From Girardinichthys multiradiatus (Eukaryota > Chordata > Actinopteri > Cyprinodontiformes > Goodeidae): a stretch of 64,000 nucleotides of DNA. The DNA is taken from the NCBI RefSeq assembly GCF_021462225.1, contig NC_061797.1, forward strand, positions 27,799,093 through 27,863,092. The letters run 5' to 3'. Made by a program: the position numbers and the translations under genes. The stretch's first letter is position 1, and every line of letters begins with the position of its first letter. Shown piece after piece: positions 22,621 to 34,800 of this stretch. The notes beneath the pieces are model-generated. The model was not told where the DNA came from. It did not search any database and saw only the letters and a list, made by a program, of their open reading frames with translations.

Positions 22621-23854
22621 GGCTGCAGAGAGAAAGGTAGTTGGTCAGCATGTCAAACTTCTCTAGAGCTACTTAGGAATAATTACCATGGCACTGATTT
22701 CAAATACTATTGTACATCTGGTATGTAATGTGCATGTTTTGGGTGCAAAGAAGTATTTGAAAAATAATGTATTGTTAATTGCTAGGATCTGTATCAGGGA
22801 CAGGACAAAACATCTTGATTGGGACATTACAGGATAGAGACCAAACTATCTTCACTGTGGAAGGAGATGAGAGTCCTGTTCTTTGCCATGATCACAGCAG
22901 GCTCCAGGCACATAATAGTTGTGCCTAGAGCCTGCTGTGATATTTTTCTAAGTGCTTTAAGTGCTGCTTAAAGCATAGTTCTGGTCAAAGGTCTAGGCAA
23001 GTGAATTTTCTGATCCACTATTTCAGTCTCAGCTACTGATGTGTGACTTGATAATCTCTTCGGTTTCAGGCTCGATCTTTTCCTGCTGGCTTCTTCTGAC
23101 AACTGGTCATTGGGAGCAAAAGATGATACATAACATAGAAGAGCAGCCAACCCTCAATCTTCCCAGTCACAGTTAATTAAACACAGACTGTGTGCTAATT
23201 GATTGCATATATTTGTCATTACCATTAGTCTGAGTTATTATTAATAAACCATTATTTTTCCAGGTTCATGATGGTTCTTTAAGCATATGATAGTAATTGT
23301 AATGTTTAGATAAACAAATATTTTCAAAATATAAAAAAAACAGTCCAGTCTTCTGGTTTCTCATTAAAATCGAAAACAAAAAGGAATGTAATTTCCAAAC
23401 ACATACATCACTATTTTTAAGTCAAGGGACTGTATGCACAAGTTAATGTCCTTTGGTGTCTGACTGATTGGCAAAAAGCAACAGTATGAACAAAAGATCA
23501 TTTAATTTAAACAGAAAAAATATACAGTCTAAAAATATAAAGTCTACTTAAATGCAAATAAATTATAATTTTGTTTTACCACATGCACAGTGTGGTAAAA
23601 TAGGGCTGTTCCCAGTTATCAATTTTAGAAATATAGAGAAAATAAAACAAAATTTTAGCACTGTAAAAGGGAAGAGGATCCATCTAGGAAGACATCAGTG
23701 ATAGAAAAAAGAAATCTGAAAAGAATGTGTCTTAACAACAGAGAATGCGCAACATAAAAAAGAAATCAAACTGGTATAAAGAGAAATGTATGTGTGTAAC
23801 CAAACTGTAAGAACGTGACTCAGAGATTTGCATGTAAAAACTACACTAGTTCTC
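22621..23854. other. Unique AT-rich DNA with one strong hairpin
   Basis: I see nothing recognisable apart from the hairpin at 22891-22941. Chance frames only. Confidence 0.5.
22891..22941. repeat. 22-bp hairpin, one mismatch, 7-nt loop
   Basis: Left arm 22891-22912 (ATCACAGCAGGCTCC...) pairs with right arm 22920-22941 with a single mismatch. The loop is TAATAGT. It does not resemble the ends of the transposons in this window. It could be a small-RNA precursor or a MITE relic. Confidence 0.93.
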
Positions 23855-23903
23855 AAAAGTATTCACAGACCTTTTTCAAATTTTGTCACATTATAAAACT
23901 TGG
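23855..23903. repeat. Solo Tc1-like terminal repeat fragment
   Basis: CAAAAGTATTCACAGACC followed by a TTTTGTCACATTATAAAA stretch resembles the outer terminal repeat of a Tc1-like family. No partner end or transposase is visible nearby. Confidence 0.4.
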
Positions 23904-23904
23904 C

Positions 23905-24110
23905 AGCATCTTCTCCTGTACAAGAATCACTAGCACTGGTGCCCCTCTGAGGGGTGTGTTCTCTCCCCACTCCTCTTCCCCCTGTACACAAATGACCGTG
24001 CCTCAGCAGACCTGTCTGTGAAACTACTGAAGTTTTGAGATAACAACACTGTCATTGGTCTGATCCGGGGAAATGACAAGTCTACATGCACTTACGAAGA
24101 GGATTGGCTG
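23905..24110 (+). pseudogene. LINE RT fragment
   Basis: The segment reads ITSTGAPLRGV and then, in broken phases, residues around the RT catalytic region and SGEMTSLHAL. It corresponds to the motif B-C part of the LINE at 15.8-16.0 kb. It is truncated at both ends and decayed. Confidence 0.65.
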
Positions 24111-24801
24111 ATCCATTCATACATCCAACAGCTCCTTCATCTGTGAATTTTACCCCCATTTAAATTCACACTTTGTGCTCCGTCACTAGTAAAAAAAGAC
24201 TCATTCTGTGTATTGTTTCCGTCGACTCTGACGGACGACGGCGGAGGGCTCTCCATCTCACCACAGTGCCACGGAGCCAGTGTGATTACTGCATTGATTG
24301 GAATGCCTTCTATTTGTGACAGAGAGCAAACACACGGATGACGGAGTCATTGTGAACTAGGGGTTAGTAATCAGCTACTCTCTTGTGAAACAAAATAAGC
24401 ATATTTGCACTACCAAAATCTCCCTTCCTTTTTGCCTTTCTTTATGTATACAATATATATAATAAAAAAAAAAAGGCCATGGGATATAGGCGCCTAATCT
24501 AATCTCCAAGAGTTGCAGCTATTTTGTAAAGAAAACATTTGCTATTTTTTTTCTCTACAAAGCTGGTATAGACATACAACAAAAGTTGTAATTGCAGTGA
24601 ATAGTGGTTAACAAAAGTATTGTCTTAGGGAGTTTGAATGAAAATACACACCATACTTTTGAGAATTTTACTTATAAAGAAAATTTTAAATCCTTTATCC
24701 TTTTTCTTTTTATGGGCCAACAGTTAATATTAAACCAGGTGATATTGATTTTCACATAGTAGCAGGAATATAGATTGCATCTGTTTTTTTGTCTTCTATG
24801 C
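24111..24801. other. Unassigned AT-rich DNA
   Basis: A short GC-richer stretch with GTCGACTCTGACGGACGACG at about 24220-24250 stands out, but I cannot assign it. Confidence 0.4.
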
Positions 24802-24851
24802 AAAAAAAGCATTAAACAAATGATGTGCAACATTTGTTTAATGCTTTTTTT
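24802..24851. repeat. 21-bp perfect inverted repeat
   Basis: AAAAAAAGCATTAAACAAATG (24802-24822) is followed, after ATGTGCAA, by its exact inverse (24831-24851). The low-complexity arms suggest a DNA hairpin or replication-slippage product rather than an RNA gene. Confidence 0.95.
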
Positions 24852-24859
24852 ATTGCACA

Positions 24860-25735
24860 GTGTTAAGTTTTCTGGACAGTGCTGGACAGTGCTGTTATTT
24901 CATATTACAGTGTTAAGTGTTCTGCACAGTGTTACCTTATTGCACAATGTTGTTATTACACCCTCATACAGACATTAAAATGTTCCTGCAAAGTTTGGTG
25001 TGGCAATGGCTTTCAGATAAAAACTGTTAGGCACTCTTGTGGTCTGCGATTTTAATGGACCTTTATCTCCTACCTGATGGGAGAAGATCAAACAGTTTAT
25101 GTGCTGGATGATAACGGTCCCTGGTGATGCTTGATGCCTTCTGGAGGTGTTGTAAGGCGTAAATGTCCTCCAAGTTGGGCACATTTGGATGTCTCCGGAA
25201 GTCTTTTTTACTTGTTGATTAAACTTTTTGCTTGATGCTGAGCTGCTGCGGTACCATGTGAGGATTCCAAAAGTCAGGATACTTAATGGAACAGCAGTAA
25301 ACAGAGACTAAGTGATGTTGCAATAGTCCAAATTCCTAAGTGTTCTGAGGAAATACAGTTTTGTTGTGCTTTTTAAATTAATAGGCTGATGTTTGATGTC
25401 CATGTGAAGTCCACATAGATGTGGTTTCCCAGGAATCTCAAACTGGAGACTTGCTCCACTCATTGTTGAAGAGAAGTCAATGAGGAGTTTTGTTGTCTTT
25501 TTGGTGTTCCGTATCACGTTGTTGTCTGAACACCTGTCGGTCAGTCTTCTTACCACATCTCTGTAGGTGCTCTCACTGCCTTCAATAAACAGCCGTATCA
25601 CTATGGTGTCATCTGCAAATTTGATAATTTTGGTGGTATTGTGGCATGGTAAACAGTCATGTGTGTACAGTGAGAAGAAAAGGGGTGCTGCAGTGCTGAG
25701 TGACAGACTGGAGAAGTGATGAGGTCCCAAACTAA
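24860..25735 (-). pseudogene. LINE RT fragment, minus strand
   Basis: The frame at 25730-25308 contains FFSLYTHDCLPCHNTTKIIK and FADDTIVIRLFIEGSESTYR, the RT catalytic box region, then SDNNVIRNTKKTTKLLIDF. Downstream (25184-24975) another phase carries the C-terminal end (AHKLFDLLPSGRRYRSIK). Phases change at least twice. The region upstream of motif C is truncated near 25730. It belongs to the same broad LINE group as 15.7-17.0 kb. Confidence 0.75.
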
Positions 25736-26969
25736 CTCACTGCAACAGGTCTGTCAGGAAGTCCTGAGTCCACAGGCAGATGTTGTGGTCGACGCCCAGG
25801 TTGGACATCTCTGGGGCATAGTCCACAGGGTAAGATGGTGTTTAATGCACCACTGTAGCACAAATGGAACTGCATGTGTGTTGGAGCCTTACAGTTTTAA
25901 CAGTTCACCTTCCATTGAATTTCTGTGACAGATTTAAGGAACACAGCTGAAAGATGCACCTCACATGAAAGAGATCAAATTGGGTTTAAGGAGATTAATT
26001 TCAGATGGTAACAGCAGAGAACTTTTTCTTCAGATTTATAAAATTTTCTGCAAGATGTTAAATGTAGTGTGATTGAATTTGCCATCAGATGAACGGTTGG
26101 TAAATTGCAGAGGTTCAGGCTCCTGTCCCGTTGGTTGGTGCTAAATCATATACCGTTGGATTTCACCACTTGTGAAGACCTGACTTATTTCTGTTGGCTT
26201 CCTCTGGGGTTATAAAAATAATTACAAGATTGAAACCCAAATTCAGACTGAAATTAATTCAATTTGTGAGCTTGCTGGAGGGTGACAGAGTGCTGTATAA
26301 ACGGTTGCAGCTTGGCTTCAATCAGAAGACAAGCATGGGGGGACTATCCCCTTTCAGAAATGACAAAAAGATTTTACACAGCTTAAATGCTCCAGTGAGT
26401 TCAGATTATATGGCACTCCACACTGTTGCTGTTAAATACTATTAACCAAAACTCTGGTTTGTATTTCGCAAAATCAAAATAACAGAACTAATTGTAGAAG
26501 CTAAAATGCCAGGCTTATTACTTTAAAAATCCCACCAAGAGCCAAATATGATGTTTAAAAACGAAAAGAAATAAGAAGAACATTATATGGAATATATTTT
26601 CTTTGTCCTTTGCATTATTTATTAGTGAAAATAATAAAAACATAAAATCTGAAAAAAAAAAAAAAATCTGTTTTTATCAAACTGGCACATCTGAAAACCA
26701 AAATGTTAACACAAAAGTTACACAATTCCAGTACAAAAGCATCCTTAATGGAGAATTTTAGAGAAGTTGAATATATTCAGGAATTTCAGAAACACATTTG
26801 GACCTTACTGAGTTAAGTCAAGACTTATCTGAGGTTATTAATCTTTATGCTATTTTTCTGAGCATCCTGACAGCAGCTTGCCCTATTTCTGTTGCATGCT
26901 AGAATGCTGCATACATTTTTACAGAAAGTCTCTCTCTGGAAATGTCAATACAGAGAATGAACTGAAATT
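25736..26969. other. Unique AT-rich DNA
   Basis: I see no supported gene or element. There is a poly-A run near 26652-26666. Confidence 0.5.
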
Positions 26970-27297
26970 ATATAAGAAGGATAAACAGAAGGGAGCTGGA
27001 GCCTATCTCCAGCAGTCTATGGGCAAGAGGCAGGGTACACCCTGGACAGATCACCAGGGTGTACAACACACAAACAACCATGCACACACTCATACACCTA
27101 AGGGCAATTTAGAGTGACTAATTAACCTAACAGGCATGTCTTTGGACTGTGGGAGGAAGCCAGAGTACCTGGTGAGATCCCACGCATGCACAGGGAGAAC
27201 ATGCAAACTCCATGCAGAAAGACCCCCGGCTGGGAATTGAACCCAGGACCTTCTTGCTGCAAGGCAACAGTGCTGCTAACTGTGCCACCGTGCAGCC
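26970..27297 (-). mobile_element. tRNA-like SINE
   Basis: On the minus strand it opens with GGCTGCACGGTGGCACAGTT (A-box match TGGCACAGTTAG) and then GGGTTCAATTCCCAGCC, a good RNA polymerase III B box. A body with GGAGTTTGCATGTTCTCCC and GGACTGTGGGAGGAAGCC (on the plus strand) follows, then a tail near 26980. This head-body layout and internal promoter are those of a tRNA-derived SINE, which depends on a LINE enzyme. A diverged, split copy is at 9.8-10.6 kb. I do not assign a family name. Confidence 0.75.
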
Positions 27298-28689
27298 ACG
27301 ATAAATAGTGTTGAAGATTAAAAGATTTGAATCCGGATAAGATTCAAGCAGATAAGCAGATAAAACATGTTCAATAAAACCAGGAGTGTGTTTACAGAAC
27401 AGCACACTGAGACACTTGCTTCCATCATTATATTGATGTTTTGTAATAGGCTCTAAATGACTCAGGTTACTGACTGCTGGCTCGCAAACCTTATTACTGC
27501 TTCTGTTTCTGCAGCACATTTCAGCACAAATGTGGAAACACACCCTGAGACTGCTTACATATAGTAAACTTTTTTTTTTTACCAAGTGGTACTCAGTGAC
27601 ACTTTCTGTTTTGTATTACAGTTGCTTTAACACACATAATCAATTTTTTATTCATTCTATAACAAACTTAAGAGTGTCATTAGTCACTGCAAAATATCAC
27701 CATATAAAAGTTTTGTTCTTATCAGGAAACGTCAAAATTGTCATTTTGTATGATAATATAGGGTAACAAACCTGAGGACAATATGACAATTTACAAGAAA
27801 AGGTAGTCAATGTTTCTTTTCTAGTATACAAAAATATAACATTTAACCTTTCAGGACAACACAACTTCGTCACAACACTGTATATATCAATTTCTGTCTC
27901 AGCATAACTGCAAAGAAAGGAATATATCCTAGAATTCATGTAATATCTATAGGGCTATGGCAAAAGCAACTGACTGCAAAGTTGACGTTTTTAACTCTTT
28001 TAACTCTTCTTTTGCTTCTGTACCTAAAGTCTTTCATTCACATCAGAGTAAAAACTGCTATAACTTTCCTTTCCCAAATATTCCACTTGCTGCTTACTCT
28101 CAAAATCAACAACCCAAAATCAGCCTCCCAAAATTAAACCCCATCTCCAAATTATTTTTTTTTCTCACAGTCATTAGATATTAATCTGCTGTGAATTTGT
28201 CACAGATAAAGCCTGCTTTATGAAACCCAAATGTGTGAAAGCTTTGACATTTAGTTTAGAAGTTGTGGTGGTGTGACTCATAGGAGTGCAAGTGACAAGA
28301 CCAGAATCAAAGAAGAGTGCTCTGAAGCTCAGACAAGGAGTTTTCTTAGGTAAGTTAAGTAACCAATTACTTATCACAAGACATTTAGAGCCATATTTCA
28401 ATCCAACATTAACAATGGCAACATCTATAGGTCAAAGCTCTGTCAAACGTATGGAGGCAAGTATTATAACAGAGAAAGAAACAAATGAGTTGTGCATGTT
28501 CATATTTACAGACTTACAACTCTGGACCACATGAGCAGGTAACCTGTTTAAGCATCTCCCACTCAGCCCTGAGTTTTTCTTTTAAAAACTTATTTTAGAA
28601 GTGTTGTGTGTGTGCCTGGTTTTTCCACCTTGCTGTACACATTATAGAGCTGACAACTTTGTTTTTATTTTATTTTTTCACAGCATTTG
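27298..28689. other. Unique AT-rich DNA
   Basis: I see nothing recognisable; only chance frames. Confidence 0.5.
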
Positions 28690-29176
28690 TGTTCGGAGAC
28701 CGGCTGAGTGGGCATGCTCCATTTGTTTACACCAGGGATCAGCTGTTAGGTCTTGGTAGCTAAGGAACCTGACATTCCCTGCGAGCTGAGAAGGAGGAGA
28801 CAGGGGACCCGTACTGGTATCAAGCGATGCAACCAGACGAGAAGGTACAGACTCATTGTCCCGACCATCAACATGGGAAATGTGACATACCTTCCCAACA
28901 AAGTGGATGAATTGGGTGCCTTTACCTGGGCACAGAGGCTACAGATGCATGCTGCAGAAGCTACAGAAAGCAGCTTAATTAACCTGTCTGAAACATGGCT
29001 AACACTGCACACATAAACATGGACGGTTTTCATTTACTATGGGCCGACAGAACCACGGAGACATCGAGAGCAGCCAGAGAGTAGTGGTAAGGAGAGAGGA
29101 CAGGGTATGGCTGTGTTTGTGAATGATATAAGCTGCAACTCTGTGCATTTAACTATCAAAGAGATGCTCTTAAGTA

Positions 29177-30660
29177 CAGTGCCTTGCGAAAGTACTTGGC
29201 CCCCTTGAACTGGTCAACCTATTGCCACATTTCAGGCTTCAAACATAAAGATATAAAATTCAAATTTTTTGTGAAGAATCAACAAGTGGGACAAAATCAT
29301 GAAGTAGAATGAAATTTATTGGATGTGTCAAACTTTTTTAACAAATAAAAAACTGAAAAGTGGGGCGTGCAATATTATTCGGCACCTTTACTTTCAGTGC
29401 AGTAAACTCACTCCAGAAATGATCCAATGTTGTCCCAAATGACTGATGATGATAAATAGAATCCATCTGTGTGTAATCAAGTCTCCGTATAAATGTACCT
29501 GCTCTGTGATAGTCTCAAGGTTCTGTTCAAAGAGCAGAGAGCATCATGAAGACCAAGGAACACACCAGGCAGGTCTGAGATACTGTTGTGGAGAAGTTTA
29601 AAGCAGGATTTGGATACAAAAAGATTTCCCAAGCTTTAAACATCCCAAGGAGCACTGTGCAAGCAATCATATTGAAATGGAAGGAGTATCAGACCACTGC
29701 AAATCTACCAAGACCCAGCCGTCCCTCTAAACTTTCATCTCGAACAATTAGAAGACTGATCAGAGATGCAGGCAAGAGGCCCATGATCACTCTGGATGAA
29801 CTGCAGAGATCTACAGCTGAGGTGGGAGAGTCTGTCCATAGGACAACAATCAGTCGTACACTGCACAAATCTGGCCTTTATGGAAGAGTGGCAAGAAGAA
29901 AGCCATTTCTCAAAGATATCCATAAAAAGTCTTGTTTAAAGTTTACCACAAGCCACCTGGGAGACAACAAACATGTGGAAGAAGGTCCTCTGGTCAGATG
30001 AAACCAAAATCAAACTGTTTGGCCACAATGCAAAACGATATGTTTGGCACAAAAGCAACACAGCTCATCACCCTGAACACACCATCCCCACTGTCAAACA
30101 TGGTGGTGGCAGCATCATGGTTTGGGCCCGCTTTTCGTCAGGACAGGGAAGATGGTCAAAATTGATGGGAAGATGGATGGGGCCAAATACAGGACAATTC
30201 TGGAAGAAAACCTGTTGGAGTCTGCAAGAGACCTGAGACTGGGACGGAGATTTATCTTCCAACAAGACATTCAAAACATAAAACCAAATCTACAATGGAA
30301 TGGTTCCAACCTCACTGAGCTCGAGCTGTTTTGCAAGGAAGAATGGGCAACAATTTCAGTCTCTCGATGTGCAAAACTGATAGAGACAAACCCCAAGCGA
30401 CTTGCAGCTGTAATTGCAGCAAAGGGTGGCGCTACAAAGTATTAACGCAAGGGGGCCGAATAATATTCCACATCCCACTTTTCAGTTTTTTATTTGTCAA
30501 GCGAGTTTGACACATCCAATAAATTTCATTCCACTTCACGATTGTGTCCCACTTGTTGATTCTTTATAAAAAATTAGAATTTATTTCTTCATGTTTGAAG
30601 CCTGAAATGTGGCAAGAGGTTGAAAAGTTCAAGGGAGCCGAGTACTTTTGCAAGGCACTG
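29177..30660 (+). mobile_element. Tc1-like transposon, internally deleted
   Basis: The element is 1,484 bp, flanked by TA at 29175-29176 and 30661-30662. The ends are CAGTGCCTTGCGAAAGTAC and the inverse with small changes (GTACTTTTGCAAGGCACTG). The terminal repeats extend about 200 bp. It sits inside the LINE at 28.7-31.9 kb. The plus-strand transposase is broken. Confidence 0.93.
29546..30445 (+). pseudogene. Tc1-like transposase lacking its third catalytic residue
   Basis: The start at 29546 gives MKTKEHTRQV, then an in-frame TGA (29576-29578) before DTVVEKFKAGFGYKKIS, the helix-turn-helix start. The next frame has [17 protein letters not shown] (first catalytic D) and [16 protein letters not shown] third phase has RRFIFQQD (second D), but then jumps to IQNIKPNLQWNGSNLTELE, so the usual block with the PDLNPIE-type catalytic Glu is gone. 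It ends LAAVIAAKGGATKY. The defects are one stop, two frameshifts and one catalytic deletion. Confidence 0.9.
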
Positions 30661-31579
30661 TAGACATTAAGCTGCTAGCTGTTGGCAAGAGGCTGTGTCA
30701 TCCACAGCTACCCACAGACATTAAACACAGCATCTCCAGGCCTTTTTTCTGATCTCCGGGGATCCTTAATCATGTCTCCTTGTCCTCCACTCTCCCCACC
30801 TTCACCCACTATGTTACCAGCCACACCAGAAAACAATAAAATACTTATTGTATGCCAACACTAAGAAAGCATACAGCTCATCACCTCTCCCTGCTCTTGG
30901 AAGATCAGATCATGGCCTAGTTAATCTGCAGCCTGTGTTAAAACCTCTTGTAACAGAGAACCAGTTGTGAGGGATGGTCAGAGGAGACTGAGTAAGCTCT
31001 GGATCAACTGCGAAATAAAGGCTCTCCTCAAGGTGAAGAAGATAACCGTTAGATCAGGCAACAAGGAGGAACTGAGAGTTGTGCAGAAGGAACGGAGAAG
31101 AAAGATCAGGGATGGAAAAATCATCTACAGGATAAAGACGGGAGACCAGACTCTACTTGCTAAGGAGACTGAGATCTTTTAGTGTACAGGGGGCACTCCT
31201 GCAGAACTTTTTTGACTCTGTGGTGGCATCAGCCATCTTCTCTGGTGTAGAATGTTGGAGCAGCAGCAGCAGCTTATATACAGTGGTTAGATAAACTCAT
31301 AAGGAAGGCCATCTCTGTCCTAGGATGCACCCTTGACCCAGTGCAGGTGGCAGGAGGCAGAACGACTCTAGCAAAAACAACATCACAATGGCTCCTACCT
31401 AATGCATGAAGCTGTTGCAAAAATAGGGAGCTCTAGGGTGCACGAAGGGATGTTATCACAGGTCCTTTCTCCTAGCAGCTGTTAGACTTTATAACAATCA
31501 CTGCTACCAACAAAGTTAATAAGTGTTTACATCCCTGCTGGCATTTGCAAATTTTTTCCATTTCTTGTAGTCTGTTGTT

Positions 31580-31605
31580 TATATATATATATATATATAT
31601 ATATA
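31580..31605. repeat. (TA)n microsatellite
   Basis: An AT dinucleotide run of about 13 units lies in the LINE 3' UTR. Confidence 0.95.
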
Positions 31606-31870
31606 CATGCACATTTTGTAATCAATAATCCTACTCAGTTGCACATTTCTTTTAATCTGAATATGCATAACATTTTTAATAAATGTACCGTTTTTCTTTC
31701 TTATGTTGTAAATTTGCCCTTAATGCAAACCTTATTATACTCTGTTTTTAGATTTTTTACCTTTGTGTGTATCTGCACGCTTCCATTTGCCTTTCACTTT
31801 GTTGCTGATACACTTGAATTTCCCCACTGAGGGACAATTAAGGATATTGTTTTGTATTCTATTTCTACTT

Positions 31871-34800
31871 TTAACAAATGCACGCACAGCCACTAACTCC
31901 TTTGCATGGCCACTTTACTGTTCTCAGTTGCACTCGTGAACCACCTGGTTCACAGATATGCAACAGATATGCAGTAATTTCTGTAGAAACATGCTGTTTT
32001 ACTGAGTCTGATAGTGTTTGAATGTGTGTCAGGCACTATTGGTGGGCAAGGATACTGTGGGAAAAGCCTGGAGGTTTTCCAGTGCTCACCTTCCTCCTCC
32101 ATTGACAAGTGAGGTGCAGTAACAGCTAATCAATGGCTAGTGAATTCCCTCTGTACACCCCTCGCCAGTCTAATCAATATTCCTGGCAATTAGAATCCCC
32201 TATCTGCATGGCTAAAGGGACCTTGGGGTGGCTTGCCAGCCCACAAACACCCAATTTAGTCCTCACCCTATCACTTAATTACTAAATCCGTACTAATGCG
32301 TATTGGCAGGTGGCACGTTTACTCACAGCAGTCCAAGAGGCTGAGTGAACATCAGACCTTTGGCAAGGTGCTGGTTAAAATGCTCCTGTCCCACTTTAGC
32401 AGTTAAACATCTGATTGCACAACAGAGCTCTGACCTGGAATGATCTGCCTATTGAGCCACAGCCCCACATACTTATGTAGATTCTGAGAAATGGGAGGAG
32501 TAGGAAAGGAGAAAGATCTGCCTGTATCAAGTTATTTTCCAAAGGAATAGCAGGGTTTTATAAAAGGTGTCTTAATAATATAATGAACATAATATAGAAG
32601 AAAACTGTACATTTAGTGTAGTTTTAATAATACTATTGATGGGTAATAAAAACAGCTGTTATCAGACTGGAATTATAAACAACTGAAAATAGACTATCTC
32701 TCACAAATGTTATTCTCCATCTTCAATTAAGTTCCTGGCAAGGTCAATCTAAACGTTAAAGTATAAACATTTTTTCAAGCACCCATTTTGCTGGATTTTT
32801 CTTTATATACAGTATCTTTCATCTCTATCAGTTGATTTTTTTCAGGCTTTGTTTTTTCCAGAATGAATTTACAAACTCATTATTAAATCAACAGTCATGT
32901 GATCAAACGTTTTTGTATGTTTTAGGAAACAGGAGGACGCATTTTCTCCACATATTTACCTATAACTGATGCACTTTGCTAAATGATTTAATTGTTATCA
33001 TCTCCAATCTTTTGCATAAAATATACTCTGGACATTTGATATAAAAAAGATATGCATTCACTCAACTACAGTGGAACTACAACCTTTAGTTGTTTTTGAC
33101 AGGATATGAGCAAACAAGAGCCCTCCTGGCATTTGTGGCTTCAACCTGAGGATTAAAATTGATCATAATAAATGGAGAACAAACATTAGAGCCTAAATAT
33201 TTCCCAGCAATTATAAAAGGGGACAATTCTTATCAATGTGCTGGGATCAAAACACAGTTGTGTTTACTGGATGTATTCTTGTCACAAAACAGAGGTTGAA
33301 GGGGTTGAAGGGGTACTTAATTGTGAAACGTCCTTAAATATTGTAGCATTTGAAGGTAAATGTCTCACAATATATTGAAGCCTGTGCAGCAGACTAGATC
33401 ACATCATACACAAGCTTGACACTGTCACAGTTTTTCTATACAGACCTGTTCAATAAATTACAATATTGTTGAAAAGTTCATTTATTTCAGTAACTCACAT
33501 TAACACAATATACAGATTAGCTGCACACAAACCGATGTTTTCAAGCCTTTTTATTTTTGTTAATCATGAATATTTTCTGCTTGCAGCTAATAAAAATATG
33601 ACGTTTAAGATTAGAATATTAGAAAGAAAATATTGCATCACACCAATAAAAAAAAGTTAATACAGAAATGTGTACTTTTGAAAGGTATGTTTTATAAATG
33701 CTTAAAGGTTGTCATTTTCAATTTGTTTTTCAAAAATAATCTGACAAACAATCCTCGCTTTGAATATGACTGTATATTTCTCTACCATGCTAATAGGATT
33801 TCAGTCAATGTTTTTTCCTATTTCTTTCCATGATTTAATTGTTTTTGAATCATATTATAGGAAGAGTACAGATGGGAAAGGCGATAGTAAGACAAAAATA
33901 ACTGATAATAAAGTGAGATATAACTGTGTTTTTGACAGCAAATAATAATAAAGACTAAAGCCAACATGCCTTACATTCACTGAATTTGGAACCACAAGCA
34001 TTTACAGCCGCTGTCATTTCTACAAACCACTCTGAACTGTATGATAATTTCTCAGTCTGAATGCAGATATCTCACATCATTCCAGGCCATTCAGTTAGTC
34101 TGATGGGTAGCATGCTGGGCCTCTACGTGTTATATTGATGGAATAATGTTGCCAGGCTGCATAATACTGTTTTCTCTATATAGATTTCTGTAATTTCAAC
34201 AGATTCATCTATACATTGTAATAATCCATATATTAGACTACAGTGGAGATTAGTGTGAGTAATCTGAGTGTACATGAGTGAGTGAGGCAATGCTCAATTA
34301 ATTTAGAGAAAAGTGGTATTTGTTTCATTTGCTGTGAGCTCAGGTTCAGTGGTTTGGCTGTGAGCAGCCTCCAGGTCTCACTCAACTGTGGAAAACCTTG
34401 TCTAACCAGAGCTGTTATCTCTGTCTGACTATATCGGCCCCTGACAGGACCAGTGCCAGCAGTCAGTCCTCTGTCAGCTAGTTTAATACCTCTTAAAAGA
34501 ATTGCTCAACAAACAGACATACAACTTCAAAATGTTCTGAAGTGTGGCTAAAATAAGTGTCATTTAATAAACAGATAATTTTCTGCAATCAGCAGTATAA
34601 ACGCCTGACAAATCTTATCTGAGCTGGCTGCATCTCACAATGATGTATATTCCACTCCTTGACACCTTGGGCACACTGCTAGGGGTGAGACAGGTGAAGT
34701 CTGCACATGCACATGCTCACACAGACACACACTAGGTATTGTCACTGTCCTGTCACATAACCATAAAAATGCCCTGAGGTTAAGTAAGGATAGGTGCCCC

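Larger units (their letters stand above)
28690..31870 (+). mobile_element. LINE remnant interrupted by a Tc1-like element
   Basis: LINE sequence lies on both sides of the Tc1 at 29177-30660. The left part (28690-29174) has the start of the endonuclease domain (LINLSETWLT; GQGMAVFVNDISCN). The right part resumes with DIKLLAVGKRL, so the insertion split one reading region. Further right come an N-terminal RT linker (EIKALLKVKKITVRSGNKEE) and, after a large internal deletion, the C-terminus and 3' UTR (about 31200-31870). Frameshifts are common. The core RT domain is missing. Confidence 0.8.

Noticed and set aside
27127..27585. 152-codon minus frame
   Set aside because: Its second half is the SINE; the first half shows no known features.
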